NCBI GenBank assembly: GCA_012521315.1
Contig: JAAYMP010000027.1
Coordinates: 1 to 17,006, forward strand
Reading direction: 5' to 3'
Origin: Bacillota bacterium
Lineage (GTDB): Bacteria > Bacillota > UBA4882 > UBA10575
Length of the DNA stretch: 17,006 bases
Position 1 is the stretch's first letter; every line of letters begins with the position of its first letter. Below, piece after piece: positions 8,589 through 15,056 of this stretch. Under the pieces are notes generated by a model. It saw only the letters and a program-made list of their open reading frames with translations. It searched no databases and was not told the DNA's origin. The position numbers and the translations under genes are program-made.

Positions 8589-9752
8589 ATGCGGAAGCAA
8601 TGGAGGACAATAGTTATCCTTTCCTTTTTAATTGGCTTGCTATGTGTCCAGCGGGCAATGGCGGCCCTTCCCTTCACGATCCAGTCGGAATCGGCTTTGC
8701 TGATGGAAGTCTCCAGCGGCGAAATCCTGGTTGATAAAAACAGCAAAAAGCCGCTGCCTCCGGCCAGTATCACGAAGATGATGGTGATGCTCCTCGTGAT
8801 GGAGGCGGTCGAGAACGGACAGATCAACTTGGCGGACAAAGTCGTGGCCAGCCCGGAAGCCTGCCGGATGGGCGGTTCCCAGATCTGGTTGGAGCCGGGC
8901 GAAGAGATGACCGTAGAGGAATTAATGAAAGCCATCGGCGTTGTCTCCGCCAACGACGCCAGTGTCGCCCTGGCCGAATACCTCTCCGGTTCACACGAAG
9001 AGTTTGTGAAATTGATGAACAAACGTGCGGCAGAGCTGGGCTTGGAAAATACGAAATATGTCAATGCCACCGGATTATCGCCCGACGGCGGCGGACCCGG
9101 GAATATGACTTCCGCTTACGACCAGGCCATTCTCGGCCGGGAACTGCTTAAACACCCGACGGTGTTAAAATGGACGGGAACTTGGATCGACAGTCTCCGG
9201 GGCGGCGAGTCCTTTCTGCGGAACACCAACAACCTGGTGCGGTTTTATGAAGGCTGCGACGGGTTGAAAACCGGTTACACCACTGAAGCCGGTTATTGCC
9301 TGGTTGCCACCGCCCGGCGGAACGGGGTGCGGCTCTTGGCGGTGGTGATGAAGGCGCCCACTTCCGCCGTGCGGAACAATGAGATCACGAAACTGTTCAA
9401 TTACGGTTTTAGTCAGTACAAGGCCTTAAAAGTGTTAAGCAAGGGCCAGGTGCTGGGAAAAACCAAGGTCATGAAGGGCAACGTCAACGAAGTAAACCTG
9501 GTTGTCCCCGAAGATTTGCTGGTTGTTTTAAAGAAGGATGTCCAAAGCACCCCTGAAGTTCTTGTCCAGATCCCGCCGAAGGTCAAGGCGCCGCTCACGG
9601 AGGGGCAACCGGTCGGCCGGATCATCGTCCAAATCGACGGCGAAACCAAAGTCACCGCCGATTTAGTGGTGGATCAAGCGGTCGAAGAGAGCGGGTTCTT
9701 CCGTTTCCTTTGGCAGATCGGGAAAAGTATGATCGAAGGATTTTTCCGCTAA
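8589..9752 (+). CDS. dacF: D-alanyl-D-alanine carboxypeptidase, DacF type
   Basis: This low-molecular-weight penicillin-binding protein (387 residues) trims the terminal D-Ala from peptidoglycan stem peptides on the outer face of the membrane. A signal peptide runs from MRKQWR through a hydrophobic core to AMA, with cleavage likely after A25. The three serine-peptidase motifs are present: SITK (S60, K63), SAN (S120-N122) and KTG (227-229). A PBP5-type C-terminal beta domain follows (about 280-360), then an amphipathic end that may attach to the membrane. ATG at 8589 lies seven bases after AAGGAGG (8575-8581); ATG at 8586, one codon earlier, is also possible. Its place just before spoIIAA matches B. 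subtilis dacF. Here tandem terminators separate the two transcripts. Confidence 0.93.
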   Translation: MRKQWRTIVILSFLIGLLCVQRAMAALPFTIQSESALLMEVSSGEILVDKNSKKPLPPASITKMMVMLLVMEAVENGQINLADKVVASPEACRMGGSQIWLEPGEEMTVEELMKAIGVVSANDASVALAEYLSGSHEEFVKLMNKRAAELGLENTKYVNATGLSPDGGGPGNMTSAYDQAILGRELLKHPTVLKWTGTWIDSLRGGESFLRNTNNLVRFYEGCDGLKTGYTTEAGYCLVATARRNGVRLLAVVMKAPTSAVRNNEITKLFNYGFSQYKALKVLSKGQVLGKTKVMKGNVNEVNLVVPEDLLVVLKKDVQSTPEVLVQIPPKVKAPLTEGQPVGRIIVQIDGETKVTADLVVDQAVEESGFFRFLWQIGKSMIEGFFR

Positions 9753-9773
9753 ACCCGACCCACCCATCACCCG

Positions 9774-9803
9774 AAAACCGCCTGCGGGCGGTTTTATTGT
9801 TTG
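9774..9803 (+). terminator. Rho-independent terminator after dacF (first of two)
   Basis: AAAACCGCC (9774-9782) and GGCGGTTTT (9787-9795) form a perfect 9-bp stem with the loop TGCG, followed by a T-rich tail. It lies 21 bases past the dacF stop. Confidence 0.88.
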
Positions 9804-9828
9804 TACCGGCTTACAGCCGGTATTTTTT
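9804..9828 (+). terminator. Second, tandem Rho-independent terminator after dacF
   Basis: TACCGGC (9804-9810) and GCCGGTA (9816-9822) make a perfect 7-bp stem with a 5-base loop, followed by six T. Directly after the first terminator, it would insulate spoIIA from dacF readthrough. Confidence 0.85.
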
Positions 9829-9893
9829 GTGGTTTTTTTGAACGGTTTGCCGGCAGGTTTCCGCAATTTCTGGAAAATTGATCCTTTTCTCTG

Positions 9894-9922
9894 GCAGGAA
9901 AATCCTTTTAGATGCCGAAAAA
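9894..9922 (+). promoter_or_regulatory. Candidate sigma-H promoter of the spoIIA operon
   Basis: GCAGGAAAA (9894-9902) matches the sigma-H -35 consensus RNAGGAWWW fully. After an 11-base spacer, GCCGAAAAA (9914-9922) matches the -10 RNNGAATWW at all but one base. Sigma-H drives spoIIA in B. subtilis. The predicted transcript start is near 9929, upstream of both possible spoIIAA starts. Confidence 0.7.
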
Positions 9923-9945
9923 TGGCTTGAGAATCATGCATGAAT

Positions 9946-9952
9946 AGGGGGG
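9946..9952 (+). promoter_or_regulatory. G-run Shine-Dalgarno site favouring a TTG start for spoIIAA
   Basis: AGGGGGG ends eight bases before TTG at 9961. The alternative in-frame ATG at 9940 has no such site upstream and would place this G-run inside the coding sequence. Confidence 0.55.
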
Positions 9953-9960
9953 ATTCCAGT

Positions 9961-10299
9961 TTGAATTTGGAATTAAAACGGAACGGTCGGGTTTTAACTG
10001 TTCAGGTCTCCGGGGAACTCGATCTTTCAACCTCCCCGACTTTTCGGAGCCGTATTGAAGAGGAGTTAGGAAATGACCAGGAAATAAAGCATTTGATCCT
10101 GGATTTAAAAGAGACAAACTTCGTTGATAGTTCCGGCTTGGGGGCGATTCTGGGACGCTATAAATCCATTGCGCAAAGGAACGGGAGACTGACGGCGGTT
10201 AATGTCCCCCTTCATCTCCAACGCCTTTTTGAACTGTCGGGTCTGTTAAAAGTCATGACCATCTGTTCTTCCCTCGAGGAAGCCCAAAATATAGATTAA
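9961..10299 (+). CDS. spoIIAA: Anti-sigma-F factor antagonist SpoIIAA
   Basis: This 112-residue STAS-domain protein binds SpoIIAB and frees sigma-F in the forespore; SpoIIAB inactivates it by phosphorylation. The STAS core is clear: VQVSGELDLSTS (about 14-25), then FVDSSGLGAILGRYK, where S57 (the first serine after D56) corresponds to the phosphorylated Ser58 of B. subtilis. RLFELSGLLKVM follows, as in other SpoIIAA proteins. I chose TTG at 9961 because of the G-run site eight bases upstream; ATG at 9940 would add seven residues. It is the first gene of the operon, 16 bases before spoIIAB, behind a sigma-H-like promoter. Identification is firm because of the neighbours; the start is less sure. 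Confidence 0.93.
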   Translation: MNLELKRNGRVLTVQVSGELDLSTSPTFRSRIEEELGNDQEIKHLILDLKETNFVDSSGLGAILGRYKSIAQRNGRLTAVNVPLHLQRLFELSGLLKVMTICSSLEEAQNID

Positions 10300-10315
10300 G
10301 GAGGCTGGCCAGGGA

Positions 10316-10759
10316 ATGAAGGAAAATTATTTGAACATCTCTTTCCCCAGCTTACCCGATAATGTCAGTCTTTCCCGCGTGATTGTTGCTTCTTTTGCCG
10401 CGCAGCTTGATTTTACCCTTAATGAGCTGGAGGAAATCCGGGTCGCCACATCCGAAGCGGTCTCCAACTGTGTGATCCATGCCTATCCGGACCACCCGGG
10501 AGAGGTTCGCTTGGAATTAAAGATTAGTGATGATACCCTGATGATTAAGGTCATCGACGAAGGGTGCGGCATTGCGGATCTGGATCTGGCCAAGACACCG
10601 GCCTATTCTTCGGACCCGGAACGCATGGGGTTGGGGCTGGTCTTTATGGAATCGTTTATGGACGAAATGACCATTGAATCCCAGCCCAATCAAGGGACAA
10701 AAGTTTTAATGGTGAAGAAACCCGAACGGAGTAAAAACAACAGCCATGATTGTCAATGA
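10316..10759 (+). CDS. spoIIAB: Anti-sigma-F factor and serine kinase SpoIIAB
   Basis: This 147-residue GHKL-fold kinase holds sigma-F inactive in the predivisional and mother cell, and phosphorylates SpoIIAA. The ATP-binding boxes are intact: the N-box EAVSNCVIHAY (E47, N51), the G1 box DEGCGI (D81) and the G2 region ERMGLGLVFME (about 102-112). The length is almost that of B. subtilis SpoIIAB (146). The start is ATG at 10316, eleven bases after AAGGAGG, which itself overlaps the spoIIAA stop. The end overlaps sigF by 14 bases, which suggests translational coupling and balanced amounts of anti-sigma and sigma factor. No key residue is missing. Confidence 0.96.
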   Translation: MKENYLNISFPSLPDNVSLSRVIVASFAAQLDFTLNELEEIRVATSEAVSNCVIHAYPDHPGEVRLELKISDDTLMIKVIDEGCGIADLDLAKTPAYSSDPERMGLGLVFMESFMDEMTIESQPNQGTKVLMVKKPERSKNNSHDCQ

Positions 10760-11507
10760 CAGTCAAGCCAACACCGACCGGTTGTCCCAAGAGGAGACCC
10801 GTGCTTTGCTCAATGAAGTTGCGGCTGGGAATGAACAGGCCAAGACGGTCCTGGTCGAGCGCAACTTGGGTCTGGTCAAAAGTATCGTGGGCCGTTTTAC
10901 GGGGCGTGGCGTTGAATACGATGATCTGGTCCAAATCGGTGCACTGGGGTTAATGAAAGCGGTTGAACGTTTCAATCCGGAACTGGAAGTCAAATTTTCC
11001 ACTTACGCCGTTCCTTTGATCATCGGCGAGATCAAGCAATACCTCCGGACCGACGGTCTGATCAAGGTGAGCCGGGGCGAGAAGGAACTGGCCCAAAGGG
11101 TGATGCGGGCGCGGTCCGATTTTATTACCACCCATGGAAAAGAGCCGACCCTTGCGGAATTGGCCGAGCTTACCGCCTTGAGCCGGGAAGAGATTGCGAC
11201 CGCCCTCGAAGTCAGCAAACCCCTTTCTTCCCTGCAAGAGGTGGTTTACGAAGAAGACGGAACGGCCTTAACCCTTGAAGACCAGGTCGGAACCGAGGTT
11301 GAAGAAGAATTGGTCGAAGACTTTGCCCTCCGGCAAGCCCTCCACCAGTTGGAACCGAGATTGAGAATGATTATTGAAGAGCGGTTTTTCGGAGAAAAGA
11401 CCCAACGTGAGTTGGCAGAGAAGTTCGGGGTCTCGCAAGTCCAGATCAGCCGCCTGGAAAAGGCCGCCCTTTGCCGGCTTCGCGAACTCCTCCATGAACA
11501 GGTTTGA
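10746..11507 (+). CDS. sigF: RNA polymerase sporulation sigma factor sigma-F
   Basis: This 253-residue sigma-70-family factor directs early forespore transcription. Region 2 spans about residues 37-105: ERNLGLVKSIVGRF, then YDDLVQIGALGLMKAVERF and FSTYAVPLIIGEIKQYLR, typical of the sigma-F/B/G group. Region 3 follows (about 106-180), then region 4 with the helix-turn-helix QRELAEKFGVSQVQISRLEK (about 220-240). The length matches B. subtilis sigma-F (255). Its own ribosome site is weak (GGAG about 14 bases upstream), so translation probably depends on coupling to spoIIAB. A terminator follows 17 bases after the stop, making this the last gene of the operon; the spoVA genes that follow in B. 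subtilis are absent here. Confidence 0.96.
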   Translation: MIVNDSQANTDRLSQEETRALLNEVAAGNEQAKTVLVERNLGLVKSIVGRFTGRGVEYDDLVQIGALGLMKAVERFNPELEVKFSTYAVPLIIGEIKQYLRTDGLIKVSRGEKELAQRVMRARSDFITTHGKEPTLAELAELTALSREEIATALEVSKPLSSLQEVVYEEDGTALTLEDQVGTEVEEELVEDFALRQALHQLEPRLRMIIEERFFGEKTQRELAEKFGVSQVQISRLEKAALCRLRELLHEQV

Positions 11508-11524
11508 TTTTTTTATAAATTAAC

Positions 11525-11547
11525 AATGGCCGCCAGGCCATTTTTTT
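11525..11547 (+). terminator. Rho-independent terminator of the spoIIA operon
   Basis: AATGGCC (11525-11531) and GGCCATT (11536-11542) form a 7-bp stem with the loop GCCA, and a T run extends to 11547. It lies just after the sigF stop. The rest of the 126 bases to folP shows no clear promoter. Confidence 0.87.
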
Positions 11548-11673
11548 CATGTGCGCATAATAAAGGGAGGATCTACCGGGTCGACAACGAAATATTGAAA
11601 GTTAACCCATGATACAGAGCGAAAATAGTTGTACAAAGTAAAAACAGTTAGGTGAAGAGGAAGGAAAGGCAGG

Positions 11674-12879
11674 ATGGCATTCGCACTACGGTTGCTCTCC
11701 GCCAGTCAACCGGCGGCGATCCGGCAAGAGATGAACCGCATCGGGGTCACGCCCGAAGGTTTGGAACTGATGATTGGCAAGGCAGAGTTCCTGATTGTTA
11801 AAGTGAGCAATATCTCTGTCCCGGCGGCAAATATTTTAAAACAAGAGATGCTGGCCAAAGGGGGTGAAGTCGCCCTGGGCAAAGAGATGGCTTATTTACA
11901 AGCCGGGGAGGGGGAGGCCATTATCATGGGCACCCGTACCCAGTACCGTCGTTTGTTGGAATTGCTGCCCCGGCAACCTTTTGGCCTCTCCGCCCTGGCG
12001 CAGGATTTAAACCGCCTTCTGACCAACATTGAAGCCGGACCCGTCCCCTTGACGATTAAAGACCGGCATTTTGAATGGGGAAAAAAGACTTATATCATGG
12101 GGATTATCAATCTCACCCCCGATTCCTTCTCTGGCGACGGGGTATTTGGTGAGGATCAGCTCCTGACCAAAGTCTTGCGTCAGGCCGAAGCATTTCTTGA
12201 AGCCGGGGCCGACCTCTTGGATATCGGCGGCCAGTCAACGCGGCCGGGTTATACGGAAATTAGCGCGGAAGAGGAGAAGAGACGGATCCTTCCGGTCCTG
12301 GAGATCCTGGCCCGGAAAATCCCGCTCCCCCTCTCGGTAGATACCTATAAGCCGGCGGTGGCGAAAGCGGCCCTCGCGGCCGGAGCGGATCTGATCAATG
12401 ATATCTGGGGCTTACAAAAGGATCCCGCCATGGTCAAAGTAGCCGTGGACGCCCAAGTGCCGGTGATTGCGATGCACAATAAAACCACGCCGGAATATAC
12501 GGATCTCATGGGAGAGATTGCCGCTTTTCTGCAAAAAAGTATCGATCTGGCCGTGGCCCAAGGTTTGCCGCGGGAGAAGGTCATTATCGATCCGGGCATT
12601 GGGTTTGGCAAGACGCCCGCGCAAAACTTGACTGTCCTTAACCGTTTGGATGAGTTGAAGGCGTTGGGGGCGCCGATTATGCTGGGAACCTCCAGGAAGT
12701 CGGTGATCGGCCATGTGCTGGATTTGCCGGTGGACCAGCGTTTGGAGGGGACGGCCGCCACGGTCGCGCTGGGGATTGCCCGCGGGGCCCATCTGATCCG
12801 TGTCCACGATGTGGAAGCAATGGTCCGGGTGGCCCGCATGACCGACGCGATCATTCACTCCGCAGATCATAACCACTAA
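11674..12879 (+). CDS. folP: Dihydropteroate synthase with an N-terminal extension domain
   Basis: This 401-residue enzyme joins 6-hydroxymethyl-dihydropterin pyrophosphate to p-aminobenzoate, giving dihydropteroate. The TIM-barrel core occupies about residues 125-401 with all family motifs: MGIINLTPDSFSGDG (142-156), DIGGQSTRPG, LSVDTY, LINDIWG, AMHN, IIDPGIGFGKT, LGTSRKSVIG and a final RVHDV. Typical bacterial enzymes have about 260-290 residues. Here about 120 extra N-terminal residues form a separate domain with VSNISVPAANILKQEMLAKG (about 44-63) and EAIIMGTRTQYRRLLELL. I recall similar long forms in other Clostridia, with no known role. The start is ATG at 11674 after AAGGAAAGG. The gene is followed by folK, 24 bases on. 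Confidence 0.94.
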   Translation: MAFALRLLSASQPAAIRQEMNRIGVTPEGLELMIGKAEFLIVKVSNISVPAANILKQEMLAKGGEVALGKEMAYLQAGEGEAIIMGTRTQYRRLLELLPRQPFGLSALAQDLNRLLTNIEAGPVPLTIKDRHFEWGKKTYIMGIINLTPDSFSGDGVFGEDQLLTKVLRQAEAFLEAGADLLDIGGQSTRPGYTEISAEEEKRRILPVLEILARKIPLPLSVDTYKPAVAKAALAAGADLINDIWGLQKDPAMVKVAVDAQVPVIAMHNKTTPEYTDLMGEIAAFLQKSIDLAVAQGLPREKVIIDPGIGFGKTPAQNLTVLNRLDELKALGAPIMLGTSRKSVIGHVLDLPVDQRLEGTAATVALGIARGAHLIRVHDVEAMVRVARMTDAIIHSADHNH

Positions 12880-12903
12880 ATCAGAGAAGAAAGGGCCAGG
12901 AAG

Positions 12904-13386
12904 TTGCCGCTTATTGCCGTAGCTTTAGGAACAAACATGGGCGACCGGGAGGGGCATTTACGGACAGCCCGGGCGGAATTGACCGCTCTCCTGAAAAACG
13001 TCGTTTTTTCCCGGGTCTACGAGAGCGAACCCGTTGGTTACCTGGATCAACCTTGGTTTTTAAATCAAGTCGGTGTCGGCGAAACGCCGGAGCTGCCTTT
13101 GGCCTTGCTGCATAAATTTAAAATGCTGGAAAAGGCGGCCGGCCGTACGGCGGGCCCGCGCTTCGGCCCCCGGCCCCTTGACTTGGATCTCCTCTTCTAT
13201 GGGTCTTGGGTCATGACCTCTGATCTTTTGACTATACCCCACCCCCGGTTACTGGAACGATCCTTCGTCATCCGGCCTCTTTTGGAATTGGTCCCCGCCT
13301 GGGTGGATCCCCGCAGTGGACAAGGATTGAAGGAAATATGGGAAACGAAGAAAGACCATCTTTCCCGCTGTTACCCAGTGGCATAA
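12904..13386 (+). CDS. folK: 6-hydroxymethyl-7,8-dihydropterin pyrophosphokinase
   Basis: This 160-residue cytosolic kinase transfers pyrophosphate from ATP to hydroxymethyl-dihydropterin, making the FolP substrate. The family pattern is complete: ALGTNMGDR at the start, SRVYESEPVGYLDQPWFLNQ (about 36-55), RFGPRPLDLDLLFYG (86-100) with the metal-binding aspartates D93 and D95, and IPHPRLLERSFVIRPL. The start is TTG at 12904, eight bases after AAGGG (12891-12895). It lies 24 bases after folP, so the two are probably cotranscribed. The folB gene that often sits between folP and folK is absent here. The threonine aldolase follows after 36 bases. Confidence 0.95.
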   Translation: MPLIAVALGTNMGDREGHLRTARAELTALLKNVVFSRVYESEPVGYLDQPWFLNQVGVGETPELPLALLHKFKMLEKAAGRTAGPRFGPRPLDLDLLFYGSWVMTSDLLTIPHPRLLERSFVIRPLLELVPAWVDPRSGQGLKEIWETKKDHLSRCYPVA

Positions 13387-13422
13387 AACACAAAACACCT
13401 AACCATAGAAAGGAGTATTTTC

Positions 13423-14472
13423 ATGGCAGAACTGATTGATTTACGAAGCGATACGGTGACCAAACCAACGGCCGAAATGCGCAAAGCAATGGCCGCTGCG
13501 GAAGTGGGGGATGATGTCTACGGCGAAGACCCGACAATGCGGCGATTGGAAGCGATCGCCGCGGAAAAGATCGGGAAAGAGGCTGCGCTTTTTGTGACCA
13601 GCGGTACCATGGGTAATCAAGTGGCCGCGATGGCCCATACGCGGCGGGGAGATGAAGTGATCCTGGAGGCGGAGTCCCATATCTTCTATTATGAAGTAGG
13701 GGGTCTGGCCCTTCTTTCTGGGGTCCAAACCCGGACCATCCCCGGGCGGAAGGGCTTTATGGATCCGGAACAGATTGCCGCGGCGATCCGGCCGGACGAT
13801 CTTCATTTTCCCCGGACCGGATTGCTCTGCTTGGAAAACACCCATAACCGGGCAGGCGGGGCGGTGCTCACCGCCGAACAGACCCGTTTAATGGTCCAGG
13901 TGGCTCATGAGCGGGGGATCCCGGTTCACCTGGATGGCGCGCGCATCTTTAACGCGGCTATCGCCTTGGGCGTCGATGTGCGCGCGTTAACCGCGCCCGT
14001 TGACTCGGTGATGTTTTGTCTTTCGAAAGGATTGGGCGCGCCGGTCGGCTCGCTGGTGGCCGGGAAGAAAGAGTTTATCGACAAGGCGCGTAAAGTCCGG
14101 AAAGTGTTGGGGGGAGGATTGCGCCAGGCCGGAATTTTGGCGGCGGCTGGGATTGTCGCCTTGGAACAGATGGTTGACCGGTTGGCGGAGGATCATGTCC
14201 ACGCCCGGCTGCTGGCCGAAGGATTGGCCAATATACCCGGGCTGACAATTGATCCCGCCGCTTTTCCCACCAATATCTTAATCTGTTCTGTGGCCAAGCT
14301 CGGCATCTCCGCCCAGCGGTTTTCCGCGCTCCTTGCCCAGCATGGCGTTCTGGCCAACCCGACCTCGCCCACGGAGATCCGCTTTGTCACCCATAAAGAT
14401 GTGACGAAAGCGCAGATTAATGCCGCTCTTAACATTATCAATCAGATCGTGAAGGCGATCAATCAATTTTAA
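13423..14472 (+). CDS. ltaE: Low-specificity L-threonine aldolase
   Basis: This 349-residue PLP enzyme of fold type I cleaves L-threonine and L-allo-threonine to glycine and acetaldehyde. Motifs: IDLRSDTVTKPT at the N-terminus, DDVYGEDPT (30-38), FVTSGTMGNQ (57-66), H86 stacking on the cofactor (ESHIFYYE), ENTHNRAGG, HLDGARIFNAA (169-179) and the Schiff-base lysine K202 in CLSKGLGAPVGS. The length fits the family. The start is ATG at 13423, seven bases after AAAGGAG. Glycine from this reaction could feed one-carbon folate pathways, which fits the folP-folK neighbours, though that link is inference. The next gene has its own strong promoter. Related beta-eliminating lyases are an unlikely alternative. 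Confidence 0.94.
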   Translation: MAELIDLRSDTVTKPTAEMRKAMAAAEVGDDVYGEDPTMRRLEAIAAEKIGKEAALFVTSGTMGNQVAAMAHTRRGDEVILEAESHIFYYEVGGLALLSGVQTRTIPGRKGFMDPEQIAAAIRPDDLHFPRTGLLCLENTHNRAGGAVLTAEQTRLMVQVAHERGIPVHLDGARIFNAAIALGVDVRALTAPVDSVMFCLSKGLGAPVGSLVAGKKEFIDKARKVRKVLGGGLRQAGILAAAGIVALEQMVDRLAEDHVHARLLAEGLANIPGLTIDPAAFPTNILICSVAKLGISAQRFSALLAQHGVLANPTSPTEIRFVTHKDVTKAQINAALNIINQIVKAINQF

Positions 14473-14488
14473 CAATTTGGATCGAGGA

Positions 14489-14517
14489 TTGACATCTCTG
14501 ATAACCCCGGATATAAT
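14489..14517 (+). promoter_or_regulatory. Perfect-consensus sigma-A promoter for the hydrogenase genes
   Basis: TTGACA (14489-14494), exactly 17 bases, then TATAAT (14512-14517). All twelve consensus bases match with optimal spacing. The predicted start is near 14524, giving a leader of about 50 bases before the HndB-like gene. Confidence 0.88.
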
Positions 14518-14560
14518 TTGAATGAACCGGAAAATTGTGAAATTCGGATCAATCTTCATG

Positions 14561-14567
14561 AAGGAGG
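14561..14567 (+). promoter_or_regulatory. Shine-Dalgarno site fixing the HndB-like start
   Basis: AAGGAGG, seven bases before ATG at 14575. An in-frame ATG exists upstream near 14518, but it overlaps the promoter -10 box, so it cannot be the start of the main transcript. Confidence 0.85.
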
Positions 14568-14574
14568 AAAGGAC

Positions 14575-14934
14575 ATGACATCGCTGGCGGAATTGGAGAA
14601 AATCCGGGACCAGGCGCGACGTCTAACCGAATTACGGGAAGAGAAACCGCAAACCAGAGTAATCGTGGGGATGGGTACCTGCGGGATTGCTGCCGGGGCC
14701 CGCGACACTATGAAGGCGATCCTTGACGAGCTTAACAAACGCAATCTCACTGGGATTGTGGTGACGCCGACCGGATGCTTAGGCCTTTGCGAACAGGAAC
14801 CCATCGTTGAAGTGGAGATCCCGGATCAACCCCGGATTGTATATGGGAAAATTTCGGCCGAGAAAGCCCGGCAGATCGTGGCGAAACATCTGGTGAATAA
14901 CAGCATCATCGACGAATGGGTAATCGGTCGGTAA
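14575..14934 (+). CDS. hndB: Thioredoxin-fold (2Fe-2S) ferredoxin-like protein, HndB-like
   Basis: This 119-residue soluble protein has a predicted N-terminal helix (about 1-25) followed by a thioredoxin-like ferredoxin fold. Visible motifs are VIVGMGTCGIAAGARDTMKA (29-48), TPTGCLGLCEQEPIVEVE (65-82), IVYGKIS and the ending IIDEWVIGR, the pattern of small proteins encoded beside [FeFe] hydrogenases such as HndB of Desulfovibrio. Only three cysteines are present (C36, C68, C72), one fewer than a classical 2Fe-2S site, so the nature of any cluster is uncertain. By family it would pass electrons between a diaphorase and the hydrogenase. It is the first gene after the perfect sigma-A promoter, 122 bases before the hydrogenase, with no strong terminator between them. 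Confidence 0.85.
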   Translation: MTSLAELEKIRDQARRLTELREEKPQTRVIVGMGTCGIAAGARDTMKAILDELNKRNLTGIVVTPTGCLGLCEQEPIVEVEIPDQPRIVYGKISAEKARQIVAKHLVNNSIIDEWVIGR

Positions 14935-15040
14935 ATAGCATAAGCCTGGTGTTATGTTATTTATTTCTTATTGTATAGTAATTGCGACGGGGCAACGGTG
15001 ATAAAGAGGCCAGACAATTGGATGCGGTTGAAATTGCCGA

Positions 15041-15050
15041 AAGGAAGTGA
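15041..15050 (+). promoter_or_regulatory. Shine-Dalgarno site favouring the TTG start of the hydrogenase
   Basis: AAGGAAGTGA differs from the ideal AAGGAGGTGA at one base. From its GGAAG core the gaps to TTG 15057, GTG 15060 and ATG 15063 are 9, 12 and 15 bases. TTG has the usual spacing; ATG 15063 would remove only two residues. Confidence 0.5.
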
Positions 15051-15056
15051 AAAAAC

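Noticed and set aside
11562..11640. Ribosome-site-like AAAGGGAGG and a tiny frame from 11609 before folP
   Set aside because: No start codon lies at a suitable distance after the site, and the frame from ATG 11609 has only ten codons.
14535..14552. Possible Rex-type redox operator in the hydrogenase leader (TTGTGA, six bases, GATCAA)
   Set aside because: The left half fits TTGTGA but the right half matches only three of six bases of TCACAA, so a dyad is not supported.
14937..14975. AT-rich hairpin between the HndB-like gene and the hydrogenase
   Set aside because: The stem of about seven pairs is mostly A-T with a G-T pair and an 8-base loop, and the tail is interrupted T; too weak to call a terminator.
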